A stretch of 64,000 bases of DNA, taken from positions 248,001 to 312,000 of the forward strand of contig JAHLKF010000012.1 of NCBI GenBank assembly GCA_025558075.1, in the 5' to 3' direction. Numbering within the stretch: position 1 is the stretch's first letter; every line of letters starts with the position of its first letter. Both the position numbers and the translations under genes were made by a program. The notes under the pieces were generated by a model. It made no database searches. It was not told where the DNA came from and was given only the letters and a program-made list of their open reading frames with translations. This document shows positions 1-10,627 of this stretch, one piece after another. This stretch comes from Gaertneriomyces semiglobifer (Eukaryota > Chytridiomycota > Chytridiomycetes > Spizellomycetales > Spizellomycetaceae).

Positions 1-942
1 TTTGGGTCGTCTGTAATCTTCTCATCGTGCCGAGGTACGCGGCCAATAAGGAAGTTGTCGGGCTTTACGTCCCGGTACACGAAGTTGGCTTGGTGAACCG
101 ATTGAATACGGCGAATCTACAGACCGACCGAAGCACGAGGCAAATTAGTTGGTGCTCCTGGAAGGATCATGCTGACATACAATAACGCACCAGCTGTTTA
201 GCTAACATGCACACTGTCTTCACGGAAAACTTGCGTCCGCAAAGCTCGAACAAGTCTTCTATGCTTGGACCTAATAGGTCAATGACAAGGACGGAGTGCA
301 AACCCTCCGATCCGAAGTGATAGCATTGAGGGACACCAACTAGAAAGCAGTGGCCGGTTAGAGAAGACCAAGACGCTGGTGCGGGTGTAGTTGCACAAGC
401 ATCTACATACCTGTTCCACTCATCAACTTATACATTCGGTACTCATCACGCAATTGAGGGGTCTCCGCTTTTCTTGGCTCAAATTTTATCGCTACTCGCT
501 TGTTGCCAACATTCATGTCTTGACCTACAATGCACGCCAGATTGATGGTTACTACCCAGTGTATACCATGGCACAGGCGATGGGGACGATCTCTGATGTT
601 ACTTTGCGACCCGTCGCACGTTCAGAACTTCCACATCCGTGAACGCTTCCACACTTGCCGACCATGCCCGTACTCACCTTCATAAATTATCCCAAAACTA
701 CCCTCTCCAATCTTTTTACCCACACGAAAGTGTCCGCCGACTACTGTCGGATTGGCATAATATGCTTTCTGCGCTTCCGTCATTGACTGGTGATGCTTGG
801 AGGCTGGTTGCCGACTGTCGCCTTGCCTTGAGACTTGCCTATCCATCGACGGTTGCGGTTTCGATGCCTGTGCCGCTTTTGGTGCAGCATCAGCGTTCCC
901 GTTCGGAGCCGTGGTTCCGTTGGGTTGCTGCGACGTCGGCAT
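1..942 (-). CDS. Casein kinase 1, Yck/Cki1 type (3' part lies beyond the left edge)
   Basis: Serine/threonine kinase of the CK1 family. Exons read on the minus strand: 942-678, 524-411, 339-191 and 116 to beyond position 1. The N-terminus is Q/P/N-rich (about 55 residues) and is followed by [11 protein letters not shown] and a kinase start with glycine loop [11 protein letters not shown], the VAIKFEPR lysine strand, [28 protein letters not shown] and the catalytic segment [13 protein letters not shown]. These are hallmark CK1 strings and match the plasma-membrane Yck/Cki1 branch best. Introns are 525-677 (153 nt, longer than most here), 340-410 and 117-190; each keeps the frame. The C-terminal lobe and any CaaX or palmitoylation tail are outside the window, so membrane attachment cannot be judged. 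Confidence 0.93.
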
Positions 943-3006
943 GGCTTACGGATGCGAGTGTGAAATGGGAATAATAGGAGACCGATCCGGGGGTCGGGAT
1001 ACTGATAAGTCGGGATGAAGGAAAAATAAGAGCTGAAAAGTGTACAGCTTCTGAATGTAACGGGGTTCGCCGGAGATATTTGAAAATAGATCGGGGTATA
1101 ATAGGATGACCCAAGCAAGCCGTCCAAGAGAAGGAGTGGAAAGCAGTGAATCCTCTTCTGTCCACTGAGAACAGGCCAAGTCCAGCAATGCTGGATAGGG
1201 CTCAAGTGTCTTGAAGTAGCTGTCTGGTTGAAAGTATGCGATAAGCTTCGAGGGTGGGTGGGGGGGGCCCACGAGTTTCTCAAAGGGCGCAAATAGACTG
1301 ATGCGAAGTCAAAGCGAGCGACAGACAGAATATCCACACAAGCCCAGCTTCTGAATGTTCGTCCGTCGACTCTACCGTCCGGTGCTATCCACCCGTGCGA
1401 TGAATTCGCTGTTTCCCTTTGGGAATATCCGCCTCTGCCTGCGTTTCCGCCCGTTTGAATTTTCAGTTTGCGTTCGCTGTCAATGGCCACGCAGCGAGTG
1501 ATTTCGACGGCTGGAGTCAGCCACAAGTGACTCATGAGTTCTACAACTGTGCCGCACAGTCACATTACGCGCGGAGAACAAGGAAGTCGTGATGCCACTT
1601 ATAGAAACGGGAAGCGAGACGTCGGCCACACTGGACGCCGCCCGGGGGCACGGCCTTTCAGTTCATGCATATCAACAGTGCCGCATCAATCTTTACTCGG
1701 TCGGAAGACAGATCTCACAGTGCCCGTGCATCAAAAGCTCAGCGAGAACGAGACACTGGCTCACAACGAGATTGAGGACGCTGCATCCCGGCGCCTATGC
1801 ATCGAACCCACAGTCAGCGTGGAAGCTGTAAGAAGAAAAGAGGTCTCTGCTCTGGCCGTGACGTTGAATATATCGTCCATGTGCTTGCTGCACCGCGGAC
1901 AACAAATCAAGTGTCTGTCTCAGATCACCAGTGCGGTTCGTAGACACGCACACCAGAGAATCAAGACAACTTTTGCGGTGCACTGGTGCCATGACAGGTC
2001 AGTTGGTGCCGCGCCCCTGTGCTGGTTCTGGACTTTTGCGTCGCTGTACCCGTAAATCCCGAATGACCCGCCGAGCGTGTTATACGACCATTGTTGAACG
2101 CGGAACTGCACAACGAGAATGGCGTTCAGGGATACGGCTGATGATTCATCCAACCTAGACTACTCCGAAAACGACCAAGAAATATAAACTAGCAGTGACG
2201 CGGGGACAAGTGGTGGCGCTGGACCAAGTGTGTTGAGACCAAGCTGCGAGTTGTTCAGCGCAAGGCCAAATGCGACGGAGAACTTCTCTCGACCTAGCGC
2301 TTTGACTCGCACGAAAGATGCGATGGTGGACGTCCTGCTATCTCGGAATTGTGCTCAAGGGAAAGGTAAGGTGCAAATCTCATTTTGCAACGGGCCTTCC
2401 TCGTTGCCATCGAGATAAACAAGATCAGACCTGGTAACAAGCAAAGGTACTGCGAGGGGCCGAGGCATTGGGCAATGATTCTTGAGCTAAGCTCGTATCA
2501 ATGTTACATGTTGGAATCGGGGTACGCAGATCCGGCGTTTGTGCACCAAGGGACATGACGTTGCTGTTGAGTATCTTGGTTTTGTTACATTTTTTTAAAC
2601 GCTCCGAGACATAAACTGGAGGTTGCTGCGGTGACATGAACTTTTGCACAGGATGTGTTTACGGTCCGCTTCTGAGTTGGGTGCTTAATCATGCGCTGCG
2701 ATGGACGACTATGCACGTTGACATTAAAAGTACTGGTTATAACAAGGTCTTTGCGAAATCGGCGTAGGAACAGGTTGCTACGATTCCTTTCCGTGCGAAC
2801 CCAACGATTGAGGAATCTCTTTCAACGGCTCGAGTCAACGAAGTCGTTGAGAAAGGATTCTTCGAAGATTCTGCTGTTTGATGCTGCTGAAGCCAAGCGA
2901 ACGCCCTGTGCTTTCTTACTTTCATCTCCTGAACATTCCTTTCGACCTCCCTGGATTAATTTTGCTCGGCCATTTTACGTGCATGAAGTTAGAGTGTTCA
3001 ACAAGG
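943..3006. other. Intergenic region, no convincing gene
   Basis: About 2 kb upstream of the kinase gene. Open frames here overlap one another, lack recognisable domains and change frame without splice signals. Visible items are an AP-1-like TGACTCAT near 1528, a short perfect inverted repeat ACTGTG/CACAGT near 1546-1560, and a G-run near 1260. Nothing else is supported. Confidence 0.5.
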
Positions 3007-3078
3007 TCCGCATTGGTCCAGTGGTTAGGATCCCGCGCTTTCACCGCGGTGGCCGGGGTTCGATTCCCCGATGCGGAG
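3007..3078 (+). tRNA. tRNA-Glu (anticodon TTC)
   Basis: The acceptor stem TCCGCAT pairs with ATGCGGA (3071-3077), followed by discriminator G at 3078. The anticodon arm is CCGCG-CTTTCAC-CGCGG, giving anticodon TTC. The T arm contains GGTTCGATTCC. A T-rich run just downstream (from about 3082) fits Pol III termination. There is no intron and CCA is not encoded. Confidence 0.96.
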
Positions 3079-3463
3079 CATCTTCTTTTCTTTTTTTCCG
3101 GTCTGTCACCCTGCATCACACTTGCTTTGCCCGAGACGAAATGTATGCATTAGTAGATTATTTTGGCTTCGGCCCCCCACAGTGTTTGTGGTATCTCGTC
3201 TGTTTCAGCAATTACATATATACAGCAAATGGATGGATCCATGTACGCATCCAACATGCATCAGCAACGTCTAGATCTATAGATCTATAGAGCACTGGTG
3301 GGCTCGACAAACAGCACCCTGTGTTCCAATGGACTGATTCCTAACTCTGTAGTATGGCGGTTGAGATGGGTTAATTCATCATAAACCTGGGCGTGGACCA
3401 TTCTTTCTTGAAGTGCATGAGATGTGAGCAACAAAATTTTTAAGGTGATCACCATTTTATGTA
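3079..3463. other. Spacer between tRNA-Glu and tRNA-Leu
   Basis: Begins with the Pol III T-rich terminator of tRNA-Glu. It holds a small direct repeat of AGATCTAT (two units, about 3273-3288). No gene seen. Confidence 0.5.
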
Positions 3464-3546
3464 GCACGTTTGGCCGAGTTGGTCTAAGGCGTGGGTCTCA
3501 AGTTCCCATCTCTTCGGAGGCATCGGTTCGAATCCGGTAGCGTGCA
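3464..3546 (+). tRNA. tRNA-Leu (anticodon CAA)
   Basis: The acceptor GCACGTT pairs with AGCGTGC, with discriminator A at 3546. The class II layout has a long variable arm (TCTTCGGAGG). The anticodon loop CTCAAGT has T33 before CAA and G37 after it, giving Leu for UUG codons. The anticodon stem has one T-T mismatch next to the loop. No intron is visible, although Leu-CAA often has one in other fungi. A run of six T follows at about 3550. A second copy in opposite orientation lies at 5759-5841. Confidence 0.93.
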
Positions 3547-5295
3547 CTCTTTTTTGCTCATATCCTTTTGTCACCAGCGTCATCTTGTTTTACCTTTCGT
3601 AACATCTCCGCACATCTATTGAATGCATACGTTCATCCAACTTTCAACTGATAGGCGGATGTGGAAGTGAACTCCATTAAGTTTTCGCGTGGGAACTATT
3701 GGAAGGCGCACGGTGTAAATTTTAAAGATCACGCCTACAAGGAATGACATGAGACTCGGCCGTCTTGCGCTTGCGAGTTGAGTTCATTCATATTTTTTCC
3801 TTCTGATGATGAACGGGCGTAATATTAATGGACAATCGTGCCCTGCGCAGCATTAGATGTGGTGGCGAATTCTTCATTGCTGGACCGTCGGTGACGCGGA
3901 GTCTCATGACACCCACGCCCCTCATCGCGGCCTTTCATAAGTCAATGCTCCGAGTTCAGAGATCGATTGGCGCGGCATGGGATGCAGTAGAGGTCAAAGA
4001 AGGCCAATGTGGACGTTACTCACCATACGTCAGTGGAGGACAAGTACCCAACGAGTGTTCCTCCCAATTCACTGGAAGTTCCCCCGTATATATAGGCGGA
4101 GAAGAGATGAATTCTGACGAGACGGTGGAGCATGGCTCTGGCGGACAGTGTTCTGAAGCTGTTTTCAACATCACATCAAGTGTGGAATCTGTCCATTCGC
4201 TCACGCTGGAGAACTCCAGCTCCGGTAACTACTAGTTGGAGGTTTCCAATCATGATACGAGGCGCGTCAACGCTTGGTTGACAGGAACTGCATTGATGCT
4301 GTATTTGCAGCGGTGGAAAGGATAGATCACGAGGTGCGCTTACTTCGCATGATGACCTTGCAAAGGCCCGCATTGTGCATGCCTCCTCCACCTCCACGTT
4401 TCTTTTGGCCCTTCAATATTATGGGATGTGTGCCTGTGCTGCAGGGTCGTGAACAAATATTGGGGGCGCCGAGTAAAGCTATCGTTTTTCTGCAGGATTT
4501 CAATTGAAGACGAGTGGGAAAATGCACGTATGCTGCGCGTTCGTGATGGCATATCGAAGGGCAAGGTGAGTAGCAGAGCGTGGTTAACAAATAGTGCCGT
4601 CGCTCACTGGCCACCATCTCGCGATGGTGGTGATCCCCCAGGAAGCTCCGTGAGGCCACTGGAAAGGATAACACATGCATGTTCCCATGGAATACAGGTT
4701 GGGCATGGTGATTGTGGTGCGGTGGAGGCCACAATAATGTCGGCCATACCTGGAAGCGGAGTTCTTCGCCGTGTTTCTCGGAGCCTGCATTCGGGTGTAG
4801 AGCAACCTTCCTTGGCTGTACATGTAGCAAACGAGATTCCATTGGCAGCAACCAAGGCGCGGGCCGAACCACCGCTGATTTCAATCAGCTCGCCTTTGGA
4901 GAGCAGATTGCGAAATGTACCTTATTTTGTGCAGTCAACTGGCTTTTCAACGACCATATGAGACGGTGTAGAGATCGCATATTCACGCCTATCATCAGTC
5001 GCAGACTTTCGCACCCATTTCCGGATGGTTCGATGTAGTGGGAGACAGACAGGCCCAGGTTCGCCAGGCCAGAGCATGAGAGCGAATACTTGCAATGGCA
5101 GAAGTACTTAATATTGATCCGCAACACGCTCGACCACATTACACTGTAGTAGTTGTCTAAGCCTAGAACATGAGAGGCCTATTGGAAAAACGGATACACT
5201 ACCTGGGACACACTACTCTCTCAGCTCCGGCTCAATCAAAATGCGGCATTCTTGACAGCATGCGAATGGTTTCACACAAGTGAAAAAAAGTAGCA
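3547..5295. other. Intergenic region with unsupported open frames
   Basis: Several overlapping open frames on both strands (for example 3828-4235 plus, 4327-4884 minus, 4428-4961 plus) have no recognisable domain, no consistent splice structure and no hydrophobic or repeat pattern typical of a real protein. A TATATATA stretch lies near 4087, close to the start of one of them. I see no gene I can support. Confidence 0.4.
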
Positions 5296-5368
5296 TGCTC
5301 CCTCCGTGGATTGAACACGGGACCTTTAGATCTTCAGTCTAACGCTCTCCCAACTGAGCTAAGGAAGC
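5296..5368 (-). tRNA. tRNA-Phe (anticodon GAA), copy 1
   Basis: Read on the minus strand: acceptor GCTTCCT/AGGGAGC, D arm AGCTCAGTTGGGAGAGC, anticodon arm with loop CTGAAGA giving GAA, T loop TTCAATC, discriminator A at 5296. No intron. A run of seven T on the tRNA strand follows (5284-5290). One of six identical copies in this window. Confidence 0.96.
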
Positions 5369-5758
5369 GGATAGAAATTCTCCAGCTCGCAGTAAAGAGA
5401 GTAATACTAAACTGCCGCTTGAAGGTGTGTTTCGGCATCGCTGGGACTGGCGTAGCTGGCAGCTTAAAAATTGTTGGCGAAGTGGAAGGATATCATCGTT
5501 TGCTGGGATTCGTTGTGCTTACACTTTCCATATTTTGGTAACATCTGGGGAGTCGGGCAGTTGCAAACGTTTCGGCTTACCAATCACAAAAATCACACAA
5601 CAGAAACATGCACCATCGCTTCAAAGTGTATGCTGCAACCGCATCACTACCATCATTCAGAATGTAGCCTGTCCTATGGGTTTTCTCGCTCGTTTGGAGT
5701 TCAACGAGTTTTTGACCATCGAGGTTCCAGTAAAGCAATAAATTCTGTCAAAAAGGAG
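5369..5758. other. Spacer between tRNA-Phe and tRNA-Leu
   Basis: Contains only short overlapping open frames with no recognisable features. No gene seen. Confidence 0.4.
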
Positions 5759-5841
5759 TGCACGCTACCGGATTCGAACCGATGCCTCCGAAGAGATGGG
5801 AACTTGAGACCCACGCCTTAGACCAACTCGGCCAAACGTGC
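5759..5841 (-). tRNA. tRNA-Leu (anticodon CAA), second copy
   Basis: Reverse-complement copy of the tRNA-Leu at 3464-3546, with the same acceptor stem, variable arm and CAA anticodon. Together the two form an inverted pair about 2.2 kb apart, with a tRNA-Phe between them. A run of T on the tRNA strand follows (5751-5754). Confidence 0.93.
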
Positions 5842-6708
5842 TTGATAAATTTTACAGCTGGTGCATATTGATAACAATATTATAGGCCCTTGCGTGAGTG
5901 TTAAGGTTGATGGTAACTCATTCTGACCTCCTAAAAGCGCCTGGCCGTCTATACTCCCAACGAGTTTTCCTGATGCTCGAAGTGCAATTCGGTACCTCAT
6001 CCCTGTCAAGTTCGCAAGCAGTTCCTGGCAGAATGCTCCCCTTCTAGCTCTGTCGTGTACGGTATGGCATAAAATTCGTAAATGGTTTTTGACATGTTAT
6101 ATGCTACTTAGTGCCGACGGAGTTGCCAGCATGTTGCAGTTTGCTCCATGCATTAAGTGCCACAGTGTTGAGGAACCTGAACACGGAAGCAAGAGCCGAA
6201 CTGGAAGCGTGGGAAACTGGGCCAATTCTTCGCCTGTTGCCCCTAAGAGCCCTTGCCCCCTCACCAAATTCCATCCAACTCTCTGTCCATCACGCACAGC
6301 TTGCAGGTGTCTTATTGATGCCAGATAGCGAAGCGTTGCGTGATTGACAGTGCTATTTCCATGCCACTTATGTCTCTGAAGCCATCTCAATGGGCGCGAT
6401 GTGCACCGGCACGTTCGCTTGAATCGGACATTTTACGAGCTGGTGCGCCAATTACAGATTTATACAGTGTATAAACACTGTCACAGACGTAATCTGGCGG
6501 GAAGAAGATGAATAGCAGGTAAGCTGAGCGGGTTAACTTTCAATGCCGACCCATCATCGCTTCGCAATGAGCCATTGAAATATATATATATGGAGCTCGG
6601 AGTTCTCCTACTTCCCTCTTCCTCCTCTTCTTTGGTTCCTGCATACTAGCGCCTGCAGCAACACCGAGCTGCACCAAAGCTTTTTTTTAAATAAAATTTA
6701 GATATACC
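5842..6708. other. Intergenic region ending in a TATA-type promoter
   Basis: No gene seen in most of it. The right end has a TATATATATAT run at about 6581-6591, roughly 120 nt before the ATG at 6709, followed by a C/T-rich stretch (CTTCCCTCTTCCTCCTC). This resembles a fungal core promoter and leader for the small gene downstream. Confidence 0.4.
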
Positions 6709-6960
6709 ATGGCTGCGGCGTTCTTGCTTTCGGGCCCTCCCGTGCTTCCATGGGAGCCCTTGGGTCGTCTCCAACGACGGGACAGCAACCCAGAGCTCTT
6801 CTGGAGCTCGCTTCTTGCCGTTGAGGCAAGCATGGCGTCTTTTGACGCCCACATTTCTGACGGGGAGTCGGAAGGCGAGGGGGACAGTGGAGGGGAAGAG
6901 GAGATTGCTTGGGTGGTGTTGGACTGGGTGGTCGCGGATGTGGTAAAGGGGTTCTTGTGA
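6709..6960 (+). CDS. Small hypothetical acidic protein (83 aa)
   Basis: Not recognised. The ATG sits in a good context (ACCATGG) about 120 nt after a TATA run. The protein has a hydrophobic start, a middle rich in Ser/Glu/Gly (SDGESEGEGDSGGEEE) and a hydrophobic end (VVLDWVVADVV). Two bases after the stop begins a clean intron signature, GTAAGT at 6963 to TTAACAG ending at 7026. Splicing may therefore lie in the 3' UTR, or the true frame may differ. The opposite strand also has a 103-codon proline-rich frame (6698-7009). I prefer the plus strand because of the promoter signals, with low certainty. Confidence 0.35.
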   Translation: MAAAFLLSGPPVLPWEPLGRLQRRDSNPELFWSSLLAVEASMASFDAHISDGESEGEGDSGGEEEIAWVVLDWVVADVVKGFL

Positions 6961-7552
6961 CGGTAAGTGGATTGTTTTTTACGTGAGGCGATTCGGTCGG
7001 GCTTGACATGGTTTGTTTGTTAACAGGGGGGTTGGAATGGTGTGGGCCGGGGTTTGCTTATTTGGTTGTCGTTTGGTTTCGTTCCGTTGTGCTCCTGGGA
7101 ATATATTCTTTAAACTATACCTTGTCGCGATCTGTTACGCGTGTGTGCATCCATCCACCTTTTCCAGAGAATTGCTACAAACCGGTGGTGAAAGTGCATT
7201 GCTGAGAAGCGCCATCGCATTATACATATCAGAAAAGCATGCGGTGGCCAGATCAGCAACTGTTGTGCTTCAAAGACGTCTTCAAAACAAGCTAAAATGC
7301 TCAATCCATTCGCTAATTCGCCATGAGAAGTGGACGCCGCCTGGCACCGGCAGGGCTATTGAGCCCCCCAACCGGTACAACGAGGGAATAATCAGCTACT
7401 GTTTGTGACGTCGACAGACCCAAAGCTGAAGTCACTATGTGCCATTTTCTCAATATGCCTCGCATTTACTTGATGGGCTCACACCTGGACAACTCAGCAA
7501 CCATGACATCGACACTCAATAGGAGGTACGTAACCACCCAGTAAAAAACTCC

Positions 7553-7561
7553 GTATAAATA
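7553..7561 (+). promoter_or_regulatory. TATA box (TATAAATA) of the small gene at 7654
   Basis: GTATAAATATT lies about 95-100 nt upstream of the ATG at 7654, a spacing similar to the TATA-ATG distance before the lectin gene at 18621. Confidence 0.5.
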
Positions 7562-7653
7562 TTCCGACTTTGAATTGTTATATAAACCCGTCTCGCTGTC
7601 CGTCTCACCTCTCTTCGTCGTGCTCATCAACTTATCCTCGATCCCACAAAAGT

Positions 7654-7979
7654 ATGGGATTTTTAACGTCCGTCGCTTGTTTCTTCGCTGTTCCCTCCCT
7701 GAAAGAGAGGGGCAGCAAACCCCCCGCAAAGCGGGGCAAAGTCCGCCATGGAAAGCCCAGGCGGCGCATGATACTCGACTACGAGTACATCGCCCTCAAA
7801 GGTACCTTTCTCAAGCTTGTCTCAACAGTTGACGTGTTGTGTTAACGCCTAGTCAACGAATGTTTTCAGAGGGCTGGGAGTCGGGCTCTGCGGACTCCGG
7901 CATCGGAAATTGTTGGTGTGTCCTGTCCGCCAAGGACAGGGAAAGCGAGTGGGTGAACCTCACCCTAGAAGACGGATAG
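7654..7979 (+). CDS. Small two-exon hypothetical protein (85 aa)
   Basis: Not recognised. Exons are 7654-7801 and 7870-7979; the intron 7802-7869 (68 nt, GTACCT...TTTTCAG) keeps the frame. The protein begins with a short hydrophobic stretch (MGFLTSVACFFAV), continues with a basic segment rich in Lys/Arg/Gly/Pro (about residues 18-38), then DYEYIALK, and ends with an acidic, Trp/Cys-containing tail ending NLTLEDG. A TATA box and a size-matched intron argue that it is expressed. Its neighbour at 6709 is also a short TATA-preceded frame with an acidic half. Whether the two are related cannot be shown by eye. Confidence 0.5.
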
Positions 7980-9228
7980 GGTTGTGGCTGTTGCGGGTAT
8001 CATTTTTTTATATATATTTATATACCGACAACCTTCCACTGCGCTGTGTTCTCTTAAGCTCAACTCCCTAGTCCAAGCTTCAATATCCGTAGCTAACGTC
8101 CACATCGTAGGCCCTGACTTGGGCATCAAACACACATGTTGCAAGCAACTCATCCCATTTGCTTACCGATCTCCTACGCGGTGGAACGCACCGCAGCTTC
8201 CACCGCTGATTTGACGAAGCAACGAAAGCGACAGAGGTCAAGTCAAATTTCACAGTTATTTCAGTCATACATCAGTGCGATGAAGTCCGCTGTGTTTTGA
8301 GAGTTCTGAAACCGGGCGCCAACTTCACCTAGGCGGCACGAATGATCTGCTCAGCTTTACGCGGACGAGCAGCATGTTTTCATCGTCGACTCCACATTGC
8401 ACTGAGATCATGCATTGTTGAGCGGGCTTATTCGTTTACGGTGAGGAAGGCAGCAGCTGAGTTTCCTTTGCATCATCTTTACTCTGTAATTTGGTTTACG
8501 GTTACGCTGTATCTCTTTCCTGACTCGCTCCAGGCTACCGCAACATGGTAGTGCAATGGGCGCAAATTGAGCCAAGCAATTTTGCACTCTCCACTACGTT
8601 TCTCTGCCGTTCATGTTCACGAGGCGCAGCGTTCTGAGACAAAGTTTGACAGGAGTTCCTAGATTCTGTTCCAATAGCGACACGGAAACTGGAAGCACTT
8701 GGCCCCTGTGAGTGAAGGGACCGCATGGCCATTCTCTGCAACAATCGCTACTGCGATTCACCCTCGTCAGCCACACCGATCTATCGTCATCGACAACAAT
8801 AGAAGTTGCACATTCCCGTGCTTTCACTCCAGCAAAAGATATCTTTCGATTCTTTGAGGCGGTGGAATGCCGGTTATTGACTGTCTCAGAGAAGTTAGTT
8901 CGGAACGTGAATCAAGCAGATTTTCCCACCAACAGCAGACCATATTTCGCGTTTATTGCGGGGCCAAGCAGGCACTCATACCTGCAGGTACTGACCCACA
9001 CAACTCAACTCGTATATTTAGGCATGGGATTTAAAGCGAAGGACGTCGGATGAACTGTATTAACGTTACGCTCAACAGCCATTGCTCATGTCTCGCGAGC
9101 AACCCGTTTAAATCCACTTATCGATAGCCACCAGTACGCGGCAGAGCAACGGAGCATCCGTGTTGAGTAACGTCCACCTGCAATTGTCCATCAAGCAAAC
9201 ACCACGAAGGACCCAACACCGTCTGCTC
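7980..9228. other. Intergenic region, no gene seen
   Basis: Starts with an A/T-rich stretch (TTTTTTATATATATTTATATA, about 8005-8025) that may be the 3' end of the preceding gene. Short overlapping frames only; none has a recognisable feature. Confidence 0.4.
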
Positions 9229-10410
9229 ATGATGTCGAACGAAGCTCCAACCTCTGCTCCGCCAGTATTCGCCGTACCACCCCCCTGTGCACCACCCGAA
9301 GCCCCAGCCGAAAATGACTCTGCTATGCCTCTCCTTACGCTATCGTATGCCTCCGCTACCACTGCTGAGAAGCCCAACTTTCTTTACTGGATTCGTATGG
9401 CACTCATTTATCATGGTGGTTTCTACCTTACTGATTACGCGGACTCATCCCTCATTGCTGATGCTATCAAAGTCGCCAAGTCAGCTTTTGCTGATGTCGC
9501 CGATGATGAGAAACGGAAGAAAGCGGTGACAGGAGGTAAATTTGAGGGCTGGAGGAAAGAGGATGGACGCGAGGTTTGGGAGTTTGATGGTACCTCTCAT
9601 AATGATGCCATCTATCCTGCCATTGAAGGGGTTGATGTGCCGCGTGTGCTCACGAAGTGGAACGCTGTGATGGAAAAGCTGATTAAGGACTTGAACGTAT
9701 ATATAGCTGAGGCATTGGGTATCAGCAGCGGGTTTGATAAGTTTTTCACAACCGAAGGCTCCGGGCGGGTTAAAATTGCTCGGTACTTCAAACCTCAAAG
9801 CGGAGACCTTTGCGAACAACCCTACATGAGCCAGTGGTTGAGCTTAATACTCTTTACCACGGACGTTCCAACCGTTCAGGTAGATGTCGAAACATTGACA
9901 GGTCAGCCCCTCACCGAGGAGTATCTCATAATTCTCATTTTTTAGTTACGCAGTGAAACTGGTGCTCCAGTCTTACTTCCCGCCATTCCGGGAACGCTCT
10001 TCGTCCACATCGGCTCCTTTCTTGATTTTGCGACTCATAGTACCGTCCTGGCCGTGCCTATCCGCGTTGTACCACCCTTGCCCGCGGATAGTACGGATGA
10101 AGCTGACGCGGAGGACAAAGAGTTGATCACCATCCGGTACACGGCAGATGTCAATCCCAATCTCACCTTTGCAGAAATTTTGAAAGGAGTGGACCTGGGA
10201 AACGACGAGGAATGTCAAATGGTCAGGGAAGCACGACAAAAGCGGAGAAGAAGAGGTTTTGACCTAGTCAAGAAAGTTGTCAGCGGTTTGAAAGGGTTTA
10301 GCGGCTTGCCTCCTTCTGTTCCGGACGCTCAGCAGGCGACCTCAGACGCTATGCGCAGCAAGACGATTGGCGAGGTGGAATTGGAGAGGCGCATTAGGTG
10401 GGTGCAATAG
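9229..10410 (+). CDS. Isopenicillin-N-synthase-like 2OG oxygenase fold protein lacking Fe ligands
   Basis: Exons 9229-9879 and 9946-10410; the intron 9880-9945 (66 nt, GTAGAT...TTTTTTAG) joins in phase 0, giving 371 aa (an alternative ATG is 9232). The layout fits the IPNS-like family: N-terminal PLLTLSY, the HGGFYLTDY element, LGI..GFDKFF, RYFKP, then the double-stranded helix core with PTVQ, P.IPGTLFVHIG and a final ITIRYTADVNP. Active members bind Fe(II) through an HxD pair and a distal His. Here the HxD position reads M-S-Q (about residues 200-202) and the distal His position reads Ile (about residue 256). I infer that the fold is kept but iron-dependent oxidation is lost. The C-terminus is charged (KRRRRGF). 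No biosynthetic cluster surrounds it. Confidence 0.75.
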
Positions 10411-10554
10411 GACGTCGTCCGAATTCAATCATCCATTATGTAACATTGTACTTCTACAGACAGTATCCAGAAATTGGGCGTCAGTTTTATCCTGACGTTG
10501 CGGGCAAATTATTATCAGCGTAGCGGTCGTGGTCCAAAAATTAGTAAAATGAAA

Positions 10555-10627
10555 TGCTCCCTCCGTGGATTGAACACGGGACCTTTAGATCTTCAGTCTA
10601 ACGCTCTCCCAACTGAGCTAAGGAAGC
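10555..10627 (-). tRNA. tRNA-Phe (anticodon GAA), copy 2
   Basis: Identical to the copy at 5296-5368 over its full length. It lies 145 nt downstream of the oxygenase-like gene, in opposite orientation to it. Short T runs follow on the tRNA strand. Confidence 0.96.

Noticed and set aside
1534..2055. 173-codon plus-strand frame upstream of the casein kinase gene
   Set aside because: No recognisable domain, mixed composition, overlapped by other frames.
3828..4235. 135-codon plus-strand frame with a TATA-like run inside
   Set aside because: The TATA run is inside the frame, not upstream, and no family is recognisable.
4327..4961. Overlapping frames on both strands (185 and 177 codons)
   Set aside because: Neither strand shows a protein-like pattern or splice structure.
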